The position numbers and the translations under genes were made by a program. This document shows positions 9,101 to 17,935 of a stretch of DNA of 32,300 nt, piece after piece (the first letter of the stretch is position 1; each line of letters opens with the position of its first letter). The DNA is from Pseudomonas sp. (GTDB lineage: Bacteria; Pseudomonadota; Gammaproteobacteria; Pseudomonadales; Pseudomonadaceae), in assembly GCF_030696055.1 (NCBI RefSeq), contig NZ_JAUYNP010000248.1:1-32300 (forward strand). The letters run 5' to 3'. The notes beneath the pieces are model-generated. The model searched no databases and had not been told where the DNA came from. It was given only the letters and a program-made list of their open reading frames with translations.

Positions 9101-10116
9101 CTCTGCAGATCCAAGCGCAGGTATCGCTCAAGCCCTATAACAGCTTTGCCGTCGAAGCCTCGGCGCGCTGGTTCACTGAAGCCCGGGATGATCGGCAGGT
9201 GCGAGAGGCGCTGGCCTATGCGGCGGCGCAGCAATTACCTGTGCTCCTGCTCGGCGGTGGCAGCAACCTGCTGTTGACCGCCGATGTCGATGCCCTGGTG
9301 CTGCGTATGGCCAGTCGCGGCATCCGGCTGCTGGCCGATGATGGCCAGCGCGTGCTGATCGAGGCGGAGGCGGGGGAGTCCTGGCACCCCTTCGTGCAGT
9401 GGACGCTGGAGCAGGGCTTCGCCGGCCTGGAAAACCTCAGCCTGATTCCCGGCACAGTGGGCGCGGCCCCAGTGCAGAATATCGGCGCCTATGGGGTCGA
9501 GCTGAAAGACCTGTTCGCCGGCTTGACCGCGCTGGATAGGCGCAGCGGCGAGTTGCGCGAGTTTTCCCTGGAAGACTGCGCCTTTGCCTACCGCGATAGC
9601 CTGTTCAAGCGCGAAAGCGGGCGTTGGGTGATTCTGCGTGTGCGTTTTGCCTTGAGCCACTTCGCGGCGCTGCATCTGGAGTATGGCCCGGTGCGTCAGC
9701 GCCTGGCGGAGCAGGGCATAGCGGTGCCGACGGCGCTGGATGTCAGTCGCGCCATCTGTGCGATTCGCAGCGAGAAATTGCCTGACCCGGCCGAGTTGGG
9801 CAATGCCGGCAGCTTCTTCAAAAATCCCTTGGTCGCCGCCGAGTTGGCGCAGCGCTTACGCGCCGAGCATGCCGATTTGGTAGCCTATCCGCAGGCCGAT
9901 GGCCAGGTCAAGTTGGCCGCCGGTTGGCTGATCGACCGGGCCGGTTGGAAGGGCTTTCGTGAGGGGGATGCCGGTGTGCACCGTTTGCAGGCGCTGGTGC
10001 TGGTCAATTATGGCAAGGCCACAGGCGCGCAGTTGCTCAGCCTGGCCCGGCGGATTCAGGCCGATATCGCCCAGCGCTTTGCGGTGGAGCTGGAGATAGA
10101 ACCGAACGTGCTGTAA
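9097..10116 (+). CDS. murB: UDP-N-acetylenolpyruvoylglucosamine reductase MurB
   Basis: Reduces UDP-GlcNAc-enolpyruvate to UDP-MurNAc with FAD and NADPH in the second committed step of peptidoglycan precursor synthesis. The 339 residues match the longer type I (E. coli-like) MurB. FAD-domain motifs include LLGGGSNLLL (about 50-59) and IPGTVGAAPVQNIGAYG (about 123-139). The proton-donating serine is S239 in NAGSFFKNP, and the conserved C-terminal glutamate is in ELEIEPNV. The ATG overlaps the stop of the phosphatase gene (ATGA). It is the last gene of the operon that starts at the exbB-like gene; a two-way terminator follows. Confidence 0.95.
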   Translation: MTLQIQAQVSLKPYNSFAVEASARWFTEARDDRQVREALAYAAAQQLPVLLLGGGSNLLLTADVDALVLRMASRGIRLLADDGQRVLIEAEAGESWHPFVQWTLEQGFAGLENLSLIPGTVGAAPVQNIGAYGVELKDLFAGLTALDRRSGELREFSLEDCAFAYRDSLFKRESGRWVILRVRFALSHFAALHLEYGPVRQRLAEQGIAVPTALDVSRAICAIRSEKLPDPAELGNAGSFFKNPLVAAELAQRLRAEHADLVAYPQADGQVKLAAGWLIDRAGWKGFREGDAGVHRLQALVLVNYGKATGAQLLSLARRIQADIAQRFAVELEIEPNVL

Positions 10117-10161
10117 CCCCAGTGGCTTAAGCGGTGTGCCGGGGGATAAAAGGCTGGAAAG

Positions 10162-10194
10162 AAAAAGGGGATGCTTTTAAGCATCCCCTTTTTT
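10162..10194. terminator. Bidirectional terminator between murB and rne
   Basis: AAAAAGGGGATGCTT (10162-10176) pairs perfectly with AAGCATCCCCTTTTT (10179-10193) around a two-base gap. The core GGGGATGC stem is flanked by A5 on one side and T6 on the other, so it can terminate murB transcripts on + and rne transcripts on -. Confidence 0.93.
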
Positions 10195-10210
10195 ATTGCG
10201 CTGAGCGGCG

Positions 10211-13200
10211 TTAGATCTGCGGTTTGACCGCTTCTTTATCGTCCTGCTCTTCGGCTTCCGCTTCGGCAAACGCAGGGCTTTGCGGCTCTTCGTTCACCGG
10301 GGCTTCGGCTGGCGCTTCGGCTTCGCCCTTGGGCTCGACCACTTCGCTGCTCACCACTGTCTCGGCTGCAGGCTCGGCAGCATCTTCTACGGCGGCTTCG
10401 GCAGCTGCAGGGGCTTCAATGGCAGCTTCGACCTGAGGGGCAGCGGCTACTGCTTCGGCGGCTTCGCGGGCCAGGCGCTCGGCTTCACGCTGACGACGGC
10501 GCACTTCGCGCGGATCGTTAGGCGCGCGGCCAGTGCTGCTGACAGCAACCGCAGGGGTTTCTGCAATGGCTGGAGCGGCGGCAACAGCTTCGGCTTCGGC
10601 AATAACCGGGGCTTCAACCTGTTCTACGACCGGAGCGGGCGCTTCTACAACTGGTGCTTCTGCAACAGCGGGCGCCGCTGCAGCTTCGCTGACGCTTGCA
10701 GGTGCCTCAACGGCCGGCTCGGCAGCTGGGGCTTCTACTGCAACCTGAACTGCTTCAACTGCTTCAACTGCTTCAACTGGTTGCTCGATCGCAGCGGCTG
10801 GAGTGGCTTCGGCAACAGGGTTCGCTTCAAGGCTGACGGCAGCGCTTGCAACCACAGCGACTGCGGCAGTGGCGGTCTCTTCTGCGCTTTCTTCGCCGGC
10901 TTCTTCGCTGCCTTCGATCAGGTTGCCGTTGGCATCGCGCTGACGCTCACGACGATTGCTGCGGCGACGCTGACCACGGGAGCGGCGACGTGGACGATCG
11001 CCACCTTCGCTGCCTTCCTGCTCTTCGTCTTGCAGCTGCTCTTCGCTGTTCAGCACTTCTTCATCGGCTACCGCTTGTTCGGCGCGCGGCTGGCGCTCTT
11101 CACGCGGTGGGCGCGGCTGGCGCGGTTCGCGTTGCGGGCGTTCGGCGCGGACTTCTTCAGTAACGGTTGCAGTGGCGCTATCGCCTGGCATGGCATCCAG
11201 CGGCTCACGCAGTTCGCGCGGTTGACGCTCTTCACGCGGCTTGCGCTCACGCGGTTGGCGCTCTTCACGCGGCGGCCGGGACTGGCGCAGTTCCTGCGGC
11301 TCGCGAACTTCTACGACGTCACGCGGGCTGCGTTCTTCGCGCGGTGCGCGCTCTTCACGTGGCGCACGTTCCTCGCGGGCTACGCGTGGTTGACGCTCTT
11401 CACGCGGGGCGCGGTCTTCGCGGGGTGCACGTTCTTCGCGCGGCTTGCGCTCTTCAGTATTGCGACCACCGCGGTTGCGGTTCTGCTGGCGACCACTACG
11501 GCGTTCGTCGCTACGCTGCGGGCGTTCGCTGGCTTTCTTCTCGATGACGACCGGCTTCTCTTCTTCCTTACCGGCAAACAGGCTGACCAGCGATTTGACC
11601 AGGCCCTTGAACAGGCTTGGTTCGGCGGCAGCAGGTTGGGCGGCAACGGCAACGGCTTCGGTTGGCGTCGGGGTCGGCGCGGTGCGCTGCGGTGCGGCCT
11701 TGATAGCGGCTTCCTGGCGAACCAGGGTGCGGGTGGCGGCGGCTTGTTTTTCTTCTTCCACTTCAACCACAGCCATTTCATAGCTGGATTGGGTAGTTTG
11801 CGCTTCCGGGCTGTCGTCACGGATGCGCTGCACTTCGAAGTGCGGCGTTTCCAGGTGATCGTTCGGCACTATGACGATGCGCGCGCGGCTGCGCAGCTCG
11901 ATCTTGGTGATGGAGTTGCGCTTCTCGTTGAGCAGGAAGGCGGCCACCGGGATCGGCACTTGGGCGCGCACTTCGGCAGTACGGTCCTTCAGCGCTTCTT
12001 CTTCGATCAGGCGCAGGATCGCCAGGGACAGCGATTCGACGTCACGGATGATGCCTTGGCCGTTGCAGCGCGGGCAGACGATACCGCTACTTTCACCCAG
12101 GGACGGGCGCAGGCGCTGACGGGACATTTCCAGCAGGCCGAAGCGCGAGATGCGCCCGACTTGCACGCGGGCGCGGTCGGCTTCCAGGCTTTCGCGGACT
12201 TTCTCTTCCACGGCGCGTTGGTTCTTCGCCGGGGTCATGTCGATAAAGTCGATCACGATCAGGCCGCCGATGTCGCGCAGGCGCAGCTGGCGGGCGATTT
12301 CTTCGGCCGCTTCCAGGTTGGTCTGCAGGGCGGTTTCTTCGATGTCGCTGCCTTTGGTCGCACGCGCCGAGTTGATGTCGATGGACACCAGGGCTTCGGT
12401 CGGGTCGATCACTATGGAGCCGCCGGACGGCAGCTTCACTTCGCGCTGGAAGGCGGTTTCGATCTGGCTTTCGATCTGGAAACGGTTGAACAGTGGCACG
12501 CTGTCTTCATACAGCTTGATCTTGCTGGCGTACTGCGGCATCACCTGATTGATAAAGCTCAGGGCTTCCTGCTGCGCTTCGACGCTGTCGACCAGTACTT
12601 CGCCGATGTCCTGGCGCAGGTAGTCGCGGATGGCGCGGATGATCACGTTGCTTTCCTGGTAGATCAGGAAAGGCGCGGCGCGGTCCAGCGAGGCTTCTTT
12701 GATCGCGGTCCAGAGTTGCAGCAGGTAATCCAGGTCCCACTGCATTTCTTCGCTGGAGCGGCCCAGGCCGGCGGTGCGCACGATCAGGCCCATGTCGCTC
12801 GGGGCGACCAGGCCATTCAGCGCTTCACGCAGCTCGTTACGCTCTTCGCCTTCGATGCGGCGCGAGATGCCACCGGCGCGCGGGTTGTTCGGCATCAGCA
12901 CCAGGTAACGACCAGCCAGGCTGATAAAAGTGGTCAGGGCGGCGCCCTTGTTGCCACGCTCTTCTTTCTCGACCTGAACTATGACTTCCTGGCCTTCCTT
13001 GAGCACGTCTTTGATATTGACGCGGCCTTCTGGAGCCTTGCTGAAATATTCGCGGGAAATTTCTTTAAGCGGGAGGAAGCCGTGGCGCTCCGAGCCGAAG
13101 TCGACGAAGGCGGCTTCAAGGCTAGGTTCTACGCGGGTGATGCGGCCTTTATAGATGTTGGATTTTTTCTGCTCACGGGCACCGGATTCGATGTCCAGGT

Positions 13201-13276
13201 CGTAGAGTTTCTGGCCATCTACTAGGGCGACACGCAACTCTTCGGGCTGAGTTGCGTTAATCAGCATTCTTTTCAT
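10211..13276 (-). CDS. rne: Ribonuclease E
   Basis: Essential endoribonuclease for mRNA turnover and rRNA/tRNA processing, and scaffold of the degradosome at the inner membrane; 1021 residues. I start it at MKRMLINA (13276), the conserved family start, and not at the earlier in-frame ATG at 13321. The S1 RNA-binding domain is at about 38-120. The catalytic aspartates lie in [15 protein letters not shown] and [10 protein letters not shown] (about 300-350), and the zinc-link CPRCNGQG at about 404. From about residue 520 the protein becomes low-complexity: an arginine/proline-rich part with many PREER-type repeats, an [14 protein letters not shown] patch, then an Ala/Val/Glu-rich tail ending KPQI. 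Such C-terminal regions bind RNA, helicase and other partners. The tail is built from DNA repeats and is likely to vary in length between strains. Confidence 0.96.
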   Translation of the reverse strand: MKRMLINATQPEELRVALVDGQKLYDLDIESGAREQKKSNIYKGRITRVEPSLEAAFVDFGSERHGFLPLKEISREYFSKAPEGRVNIKDVLKEGQEVIVQVEKEERGNKGAALTTFISLAGRYLVLMPNNPRAGGISRRIEGEERNELREALNGLVAPSDMGLIVRTAGLGRSSEEMQWDLDYLLQLWTAIKEASLDRAAPFLIYQESNVIIRAIRDYLRQDIGEVLVDSVEAQQEALSFINQVMPQYASKIKLYEDSVPLFNRFQIESQIETAFQREVKLPSGGSIVIDPTEALVSIDINSARATKGSDIEETALQTNLEAAEEIARQLRLRDIGGLIVIDFIDMTPAKNQRAVEEKVRESLEADRARVQVGRISRFGLLEMSRQRLRPSLGESSGIVCPRCNGQGIIRDVESLSLAILRLIEEEALKDRTAEVRAQVPIPVAAFLLNEKRNSITKIELRSRARIVIVPNDHLETPHFEVQRIRDDSPEAQTTQSSYEMAVVEVEEEKQAAATRTLVRQEAAIKAAPQRTAPTPTPTEAVAVAAQPAAAEPSLFKGLVKSLVSLFAGKEEEKPVVIEKKASERPQRSDERRSGRQQNRNRGGRNTEERKPREERAPREDRAPREERQPRVAREERAPREERAPREERSPRDVVEVREPQELRQSRPPREERQPRERKPREERQPRELREPLDAMPGDSATATVTEEVRAERPQREPRQPRPPREERQPRAEQAVADEEVLNSEEQLQDEEQEGSEGGDRPRRRSRGQRRRSNRRERQRDANGNLIEGSEEAGEESAEETATAAVAVVASAAVSLEANPVAEATPAAAIEQPVEAVEAVEAVQVAVEAPAAEPAVEAPASVSEAAAAPAVAEAPVVEAPAPVVEQVEAPVIAEAEAVAAAPAIAETPAVAVSSTGRAPNDPREVRRRQREAERLAREAAEAVAAAPQVEAAIEAPAAAEAAVEDAAEPAAETVVSSEVVEPKGEAEAPAEAPVNEEPQSPAFAEAEAEEQDDKEAVKPQI
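10749..10775. repeat. 9-base tandem repeat inside rne
   Basis: ACTGCTTCA occurs three times in a row. On the reverse strand it encodes a tandem Glu-Ala-Val repeat in the RNase E tail (EAVEAVEAV). It is an in-frame repeat, so gain or loss of units changes length without breaking the frame. Confidence 0.85.
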
Positions 13277-13790
13277 GTAGTACCGTCGGTTTCCGGTGCT
13301 GGCGGAAGCGGCGTTCGGCACACACGACTTCAGGGTCGGTGTCAGGTACGTCAGGAACGGTCGTAAAGCGTTCCATTGTCTAGCGGCAATCAGCCAGTTG
13401 GGCTGGGCCGCGACGGACGTCTCCTGCTCGCTGTTGTGACAGAAAGCACTAAGTCAGGAGGAGGAATCAGCTGTCGGTAGCGGACGAGATAAAGCGTCTT
13501 GGTAAAGCGAATTGCTACGCGGACCGACAGTTGTACATCTCCACCCTACACGTATCGCTGAAAATCGGGTGCCGCTCGCGAAAATCCGCAGCGGGTTGGC
13601 TATTACCGCAACCGTCCAAAGGGGAAGGTCGCGCATCATGGCTTAAGGCGTTATTTCCGAGTTATTCACGGCCTTGGCGGCCTTTCTTTCTCTGAATAAC
13701 CCGTCGGACGGCCTCACGTCCCAAAAGGGTTGCGTTGGTTGGGGATGGCAGTTTTGGCGATCATCCGCGAACCAGGCCGCTTTTGGCGGC
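13277..13790 (-). promoter_or_regulatory. Long 5' leader of rne, probably autoregulatory
   Basis: If the promoter at 13797-13825 is used, rne mRNA has a leader of about 510 nt with no convincing gene. It contains several inverted repeats: GTTATTCA (13661-13668) with TGAATAAC (13693-13700), CTGTCGGT (13471-13478) with ACCGACAG (13523-13530), and a GCCGC/GCGGC hairpin at the very 5' end (about 13776-13790). In E. coli the rne leader is also long and lets RNase E cut its own mRNA; that role here is inference. On the + strand the same stretch shows no supported gene. Confidence 0.55.
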
Positions 13791-13796
13791 TTCCCG

Positions 13797-13825
13797 ACTA
13801 TAGCAGCAATGATTAAGTGCTTCAA
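13797..13825 (-). promoter_or_regulatory. rne promoter
   Basis: Read on the minus strand, TTGAAG (13825-13820) and TATAGT (13802-13797) are separated by exactly 17 bases, a good sigma-70 type promoter. Transcription would start near 13790. Confidence 0.65.
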
Positions 13826-13847
13826 ATCCATAAAAAATTGTTATGAT
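13820..13847 (+). promoter_or_regulatory. Possible rluC promoter overlapping the rne promoter
   Basis: TATGAT at 13842-13847 is a good -10 box, with a weak -35 (CTTCAA, 13820-13825, 16-base spacer) that is the same duplex as the rne -35. The ATG of rluC is 7 bases after the -10 box, so the transcript would begin at or next to the start codon. The weak -35 keeps confidence moderate. Confidence 0.4.
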
Positions 13848-13853
13848 TGCGCG

Positions 13854-14807
13854 ATGACTACTCCTTCCTCTCCAACCTCCGGCGTTCAGCTGCTCGAGGT
13901 TGCGCCGGAGCTTGCCGGCCAACGCATCGATAACTTCCTTCGCACCCAGCTCAAGGGCGTGCCTAAGACTTTGATTTACCGCATTTTGCGCAAAGGCGAA
14001 GTGCGGGTGAATAAAGGTCGGATCAAACCTGAGTACAAGCTGCAGGCCGGCGACATCATTCGTGTACCGCCTCTGCGCCTGGCTGAGCGCGATGAGCCGG
14101 AGCCGCTGGCCCAGGGCCTGCTGCAGCGGCTCGAGGCGGCGATTGTCTATGAAGACAAGGCGCTGATAGTGCTGAACAAGCCGGCCGGCATCGCCGTGCA
14201 TGGCGGCAGCGGCCTGAATTACGGGGTGATCGAGGCTTTTCGCCAGCTGCGTCCCGATGCCAAGGATCTGGAGTTGGTGCACCGCCTGGATCGCGATACC
14301 TCGGGGCTGTTGATGATCGCCAAGAAGCGCAGCATGTTGCGCCATCTGCACGAAGCCTTGCGCGGCGATGGGGTGGACAAGCGCTATATGGCTTTGGTGC
14401 GCGGGCATTGGGCCGCCGCCAAGAAACAGGTCAGCGCACCCTTGCTGAAAAGCAATCTGCGTTCCGGTGAGCGCATGGTCGAGGTCAATCCCGAAGGTAA
14501 AGAGGCGTTGACGGTGTTTCGCGTGCTGCGCCGTTTCGGGGAGTTCGCCACCTTGGTTGAGGCCAAGCCGGTAACCGGGCGTACCCATCAGATTCGCGTG
14601 CATGCCCAGCACGCCGGGCATTGCATCGCCGGCGACAGCAAGTACGGCGATGACGACTTTACCCGGGAGATTCGCGGGTTGGGCGGCAAGCGCCTGTTCC
14701 TGCATGCCTATGAGTTGGTGGTGCCGCTGCCCGATGGCGGCCAGCTCAAGCTGGAGGCGCCGGTCGATGACATGTGGGCGCGCACCCTGGAGCGGCTCAG
14801 TGCGTGA
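13854..14807 (+). CDS. rluC: 23S rRNA pseudouridine synthase RluC
   Basis: Makes pseudouridine in 23S rRNA (positions 955, 2504 and 2580 in E. coli numbering). The product is 317 residues: an S4 RNA-binding domain at about 20-80 ([36 protein letters not shown]) and the RluA-type catalytic domain with HRLDRDTSG at 143-151, where D146 is the catalytic aspartate. I start at ATG 13854 (MTTPSS), which aligns with RluC N-termini. A longer in-frame ORF from 13674 or ATG 13810 would run through the promoter region. No Shine-Dalgarno precedes 13854. Divergent rne with rluC is the same pairing as in E. coli. The stop overlaps the next gene by 8 bases. Confidence 0.93.
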   Translation: MTTPSSPTSGVQLLEVAPELAGQRIDNFLRTQLKGVPKTLIYRILRKGEVRVNKGRIKPEYKLQAGDIIRVPPLRLAERDEPEPLAQGLLQRLEAAIVYEDKALIVLNKPAGIAVHGGSGLNYGVIEAFRQLRPDAKDLELVHRLDRDTSGLLMIAKKRSMLRHLHEALRGDGVDKRYMALVRGHWAAAKKQVSAPLLKSNLRSGERMVEVNPEGKEALTVFRVLRRFGEFATLVEAKPVTGRTHQIRVHAQHAGHCIAGDSKYGDDDFTREIRGLGGKRLFLHAYELVVPLPDGGQLKLEAPVDDMWARTLERLSA

Positions 14808-15495
14808 CTATCGGCTGCTGATCTTCGATTGGGATGGCACTCTGGTCGATTCCATCGGTCGGATCGTGGCGGCCATGCATGCGGCGGCCGATGCGTGTGA
14901 ATTGGCGCGCTGCACCGATGAGCAAGTGCGTGGGATTATCGGCCTGGGCTTGCCCGAGGCGATTCGCAGCCTGTACCCGGATCTGTTAGATGCTGCCCGT
15001 GTGGAGCGTATGCGGCATAGTTACAGCGAAAACTATCTGGCGCTGGAGTCCGCGCCGTCACCGCTGTTCCTGGGTGTGGCTGAGGGGTTGGAGGCTTTTC
15101 GTGCCGAGGGTTATCGCCTGGCGGTGGCTACCGGCAAGGGGCGTCATGGCTTGCAGCGGGTGCTGGCAGATCGAGGTTGGTTGGATTATTTCGACTACAG
15201 CCGCTGCGCCGATGAAACCGCAAGCAAGCCGGATCCGTTGATGCTGCACGAGATTCTCGCGCAAAGTGGTGTCGCCGCGAGGCAGGCCTTGATGGTGGGG
15301 GATTCGTCCTTCGATCTGCAGATGGCGCAGCGCGCCGGTATGGATAGCGTGGCGGTTGGCTATGGCGCGCAGTCGCTAGAGGCCTTGCGTGCGCATAAGC
15401 CGACGCTGGCAATAGGATGTTTTACCGAGTTGCGTGCCTGGCTTAGTCGGTGCGCCAGTGGGCAATCAGTTGAGGTGAGAGAACATGTCGGATGA
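14800..15495 (+). CDS. HAD-superfamily phosphatase (phosphoglycolate phosphatase-like)
   Basis: Cytoplasmic haloacid-dehalogenase-type hydrolase, 231 residues from GTG 14800, which lies inside the 3' end of rluC. Motif I is [10 protein letters not shown] with D10 and D12. An alpha-helical cap follows (about 15-85). The motif II threonine lies near [10 protein letters not shown], motif III lysine in SKPDP, and motif IV in [11 protein letters not shown]. The cap and the lengths fit the Gph/PGP subfamily, but the true substrate is unknown. It overlaps sppA by 11 bases, so rluC, this gene and sppA form one coupled operon. Confidence 0.88.
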   Translation: MRDYRLLIFDWDGTLVDSIGRIVAAMHAAADACELARCTDEQVRGIIGLGLPEAIRSLYPDLLDAARVERMRHSYSENYLALESAPSPLFLGVAEGLEAFRAEGYRLAVATGKGRHGLQRVLADRGWLDYFDYSRCADETASKPDPLMLHEILAQSGVAARQALMVGDSSFDLQMAQRAGMDSVAVGYGAQSLEALRAHKPTLAIGCFTELRAWLSRCASGQSVEVREHVG

Positions 15496-16465
15496 ATGGA
15501 AGGCCGCAGCTGGTGCTGATGGCGAGGGTAAAAGCTGGAAGCTGCTGGAGAAGACCTTGCTCGCTGGCGTGCAGGAGCAGCGTCGGTCCCGGCGTTGGGG
15601 TATCTTCTTCAAGCTGCTGACCTTTATCTATCTGTTTGTCGCCTTGGCGCTGTTTGCGCCGATGCTCGACCTGCAGAAGCCTGCTGGCAAGGGAAAGAGC
15701 CATACGGCTCTGATTGAAGTGCGCGGGATGATTGCCGATAAGGAGTCTGCCAGCGCCGACAATATTGTCGGCAGCCTGCGTGCGGCTTTTGAGGACAGCA
15801 AGACCAAGGGCGTGATTCTGCGGATCAACAGCCCGGGTGGTAGTCCGGTGCAGTCCGGCTATATCTATGACGAAATTCGGCGGCTGCGCGCCGAGTATCC
15901 GGCCATCAAGCTGTATGCGGTGATTACCGATCTCGGCGCTTCCGGTGCCTATTACATTGCCAGTGCGGCTGATGAAATCTATGCCGATAAGGCCAGTCTG
16001 GTGGGTTCGATTGGCGTTACTGCGGCGACCTTTGGTTTTGTGGGGGTGATGGAGAAGCTAGGGGTTGATCGCCGGGTTTACACCTCTGGTGAGCATAAGG
16101 CGTTTCTGGATCCGTTCCAGCCGCAAAAGGCGGAAGAAACCAAATTTTGGCAGGGCGTGCTGGAGACCACTCATCGCCAGTTCATTGCCAGTGTTAAGCG
16201 GGGGCGCGGCGATCGCTTGAAGGATGCCGAGCACCCCGAACTTTTTTCCGGTTTGGTCTGGTCGGGTGAGCAGGCGCTGCAACTGGGCTTGATCGATGCG
16301 CTGGGCAATACCAGTTACGTGGCCCGTGAAGTGATTGGCGAGAAGGAGTTGGTCGACTTCACCGTGGAAGAGTCGCCCTATGACCGTTTCGCGAAAACTC
16401 TGGGTGCCAGCATGGCCGAGCGAATCGCGCTGTGGATGGGCTTTCAGGGGCCGGCCTTGCGCTAG
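15485..16465 (+). CDS. sppA: Signal peptide peptidase SppA-type serine protease (S49 family)
   Basis: Membrane-anchored protease that degrades remnant signal peptides, 326 residues, the short single-domain form. A cytoplasmic N-terminal 38 residues precede one membrane helix (about 39-61), followed by the periplasmic protease domain. INSPGGSP is at 114-121; the nucleophile is S153 in LGASGAYYIAS; the general-base lysine is K205 in SGEHKAFLDP. Both catalytic residues of the Ser-Lys dyad are present. It starts within the end of the HAD gene and is followed by a terminator. Confidence 0.92.
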   Translation: MSDEWKAAAGADGEGKSWKLLEKTLLAGVQEQRRSRRWGIFFKLLTFIYLFVALALFAPMLDLQKPAGKGKSHTALIEVRGMIADKESASADNIVGSLRAAFEDSKTKGVILRINSPGGSPVQSGYIYDEIRRLRAEYPAIKLYAVITDLGASGAYYIASAADEIYADKASLVGSIGVTAATFGFVGVMEKLGVDRRVYTSGEHKAFLDPFQPQKAEETKFWQGVLETTHRQFIASVKRGRGDRLKDAEHPELFSGLVWSGEQALQLGLIDALGNTSYVAREVIGEKELVDFTVEESPYDRFAKTLGASMAERIALWMGFQGPALR

Positions 16466-16483
16466 CTATTGCGAGTGGTAAGT

Positions 16484-16515
16484 AAGCCCGGTCATCGACC
16501 GGGCTTGTTTGTTTA
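16484..16515 (+). terminator. Terminator between sppA and maf
   Basis: AAGCCCGGTC (16484-16493) pairs with GACCGGGCTT (16497-16506) around loop ATC. The T-rich run TTGTTTGTTT follows on the + strand and fits sppA termination. On the minus strand it may also help end maf, but the T run there is poor. Confidence 0.85.
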
Positions 16516-17091
16516 AGGGATGTCGATGCCGGCTATGTGCAGCATGTCGACCAGGCGAATCAGGGGCAGGCCGATCAGGCTGTTGCTGTCGCTGCCTTCG
16601 GTGCTGCGGAACAGGCTGACTCCCAGGCCTTCGGCTTTGAAGCTGCCGGCGCAGTCGAAGGGTTGCTCGGCCTGCAAATAGCGGGTGATTTGCGCTTCGC
16701 TGAGTTGGCGAAAGTGCACGGTGAAGGGGATGCAGTCGGTCTGCTGCTGGCTGGTTGCGCTGTTGAGCAGGGTCAGGCCGGTGAGGAAGGTAACGCTATT
16801 GCCGCTGGCGGCAAGCAATTGCTCGCGGGCGCGCTCAAGGCAGTGGGGTTTGCCGAGAATCTGGTTGTTCAGTATGGCGACCTGGTCTGAGCCGATAATC
16901 AGGTGCTGTGGGTAGGCTGCGCTCAGCGCTTGGGCTTTTTCCTCGGACAGGCGGCGAACCAGGGCTTCGGCGCTTTCACCTGGGTGCGCGCTTTCGTCGA
17001 TGGCCGGCGCGCTCCAGCTGAAGGGCAGGCGCAGGCGGGCGAGTAATTCGCGTCTATAAGGCGAGCTGGATGCAAGCACCAGAGGCAGCAC
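16513..17091 (-). CDS. Maf-family nucleotide pyrophosphatase (YceF-like)
   Basis: Cytoplasmic Maf/HAM1-like enzyme of 192 residues; YceF-type members hydrolyse 7-methyl-GTP and related modified nucleotides. The N-terminus VLPLVLASSSPYRRELLARL carries the Maf signature SSxxRRxLL. The motif SEEKAQA and the catalytic aspartate in LIIGSDQVA follow, then GKP. I start at the GTG at 17091, which has AAGGA about 9 bases upstream (reverse of 17099-17105) and fits Maf family starts; a longer in-frame extension to 17190 would enter the yceD promoter. The gene is divergent from yceD, an arrangement also seen in E. coli. Confidence 0.92.
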   Translation of the reverse strand: MLPLVLASSSPYRRELLARLRLPFSWSAPAIDESAHPGESAEALVRRLSEEKAQALSAAYPQHLIIGSDQVAILNNQILGKPHCLERAREQLLAASGNSVTFLTGLTLLNSATSQQQTDCIPFTVHFRQLSEAQITRYLQAEQPFDCAGSFKAEGLGVSLFRSTEGSDSNSLIGLPLIRLVDMLHIAGIDIP

Positions 17092-17170
17092 GGCGTTTTC
17101 CTTTATATGGCAATCTGAGCGGTGGGCGATTTTAGCCGGCGTGGCGGATGCTGGACAGGCCGAATATCCT

Positions 17171-17199
17171 TTGACAGCGGCGGGTTGCATCCCTAGAAT
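17171..17199 (+). promoter_or_regulatory. Strong promoter of the yceD-rpmF-plsX-fab operon
   Basis: TTGACA (17171-17176), 17-base spacer, TAGAAT (17194-17199): an almost perfect sigma-70 promoter. The expected start is near 17206, only about 3 bases before the yceD ATG, so there is no room for a ribosome-binding site. Confidence 0.8.
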
Positions 17200-17208
17200 G
17201 CGCCGCCT

Positions 17209-17736
17209 ATGTCAAATGGCCCGATTCCACCTCACGTTGATCCGCGCAAGTTAGCTGATCGCAGCGCTACCCTCGAAGGTGAGCTGCAGCTGGCTGAATT
17301 GTCGCGACTCTGCGGCCCGCTTGCCGATAACCACGGCATGGTGCGTACGAAGTTCTTCTTCGAGCGCGACGAGCGCAATGCTGTAGTTTTTCACAGCGAG
17401 CTCGAGGTTGAAGTCAAGATGGTTTGCCAGCGTTGTCTGGAGTTGGTCACTTTGCCGATCTACAGTGCTTGTGATTACGCTGTGGTGAAAGAGGGTGCGA
17501 ATACCCAGTCAGTGCCGCAAGGCTATGACGTGCTTGAATTGGGTGAAGACCCATTGGATCTGCTGGCGCTGGTTGAGGAGGAGCTGTTGCTCGCCTTGCC
17601 CATTGTCCCGGCTCATGACCCTAAAGATTGCCAGCAGCCGGCCGGCCTCGAAGAGCCCGAGTCGAGCGAGGACGAGGTAACGCGGTCCAACCCGTTCAGT
17701 GTATTGGCACAGTTAAAGCGTGACCCAAACGTTTAG
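17209..17736 (+). CDS. yceD: YceD/DUF177 family protein (23S rRNA accumulation protein)
   Basis: A 175-residue cytoplasmic protein of the YceD/DUF177 family, encoded directly before ribosomal protein L32. In E. coli and plants, homologues affect 23S rRNA accumulation. The recognisable features are MVCQRCLE (a CxxC pair at about 73-76), an acidic C-terminal region (LEEPESSEDE), and the ending NPFSVLAQLKRD typical of the family. The ATG at 17209 directly follows the -10 box with almost no leader. The rpmF ATG comes 13 bases after the stop. Confidence 0.9.
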   Translation: MSNGPIPPHVDPRKLADRSATLEGELQLAELSRLCGPLADNHGMVRTKFFFERDERNAVVFHSELEVEVKMVCQRCLELVTLPIYSACDYAVVKEGANTQSVPQGYDVLELGEDPLDLLALVEEELLLALPIVPAHDPKDCQQPAGLEEPESSEDEVTRSNPFSVLAQLKRDPNV

Positions 17737-17749
17737 GAGTTAATTAGTT

Positions 17750-17932
17750 ATGGCTGTTCAGCAGAACAAAAAATCCCGTTCCGCCCGTGATATGCGTCGT
17801 TCCCACGATGCTCTCGAAGGCAGCACCCTGTCCGTTGAGAAGACCACCGGTGAAGTTCACCTGCGTCACCACGTATCGCCGGAAGGCGTTTATCGTGGTC
17901 GCAAAGTGATCGACAAGGGCGCTGACGAGTAA
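17750..17932 (+). CDS. rpmF: 50S ribosomal protein L32
   Basis: A 60-residue basic protein of the large ribosomal subunit. [19 protein letters not shown] is the typical L32 N-terminus. It is the gammaproteobacterial form with no zinc-ribbon cysteines. AGGAG (17734-17738) provides a good ribosome-binding site. It is followed after three bases by plsX. Confidence 0.97.
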   Translation: MAVQQNKKSRSARDMRRSHDALEGSTLSVEKTTGEVHLRHHVSPEGVYRGRKVIDKGADE

Positions 17933-17935
17933 TCC

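Noticed and set aside
10280..13225. A 981-codon open frame on + opposite rne
   Set aside because: It is the antisense shadow of RNase E, kept open by codon bias and the repeats. Its protein is Phe/Gly-rich with no domain, and it has no ribosome-binding site.
13674..13853. A 60-residue N-terminal extension of rluC
   Set aside because: It would cover the rne/rluC promoter region and has no similarity to RluC N-termini.
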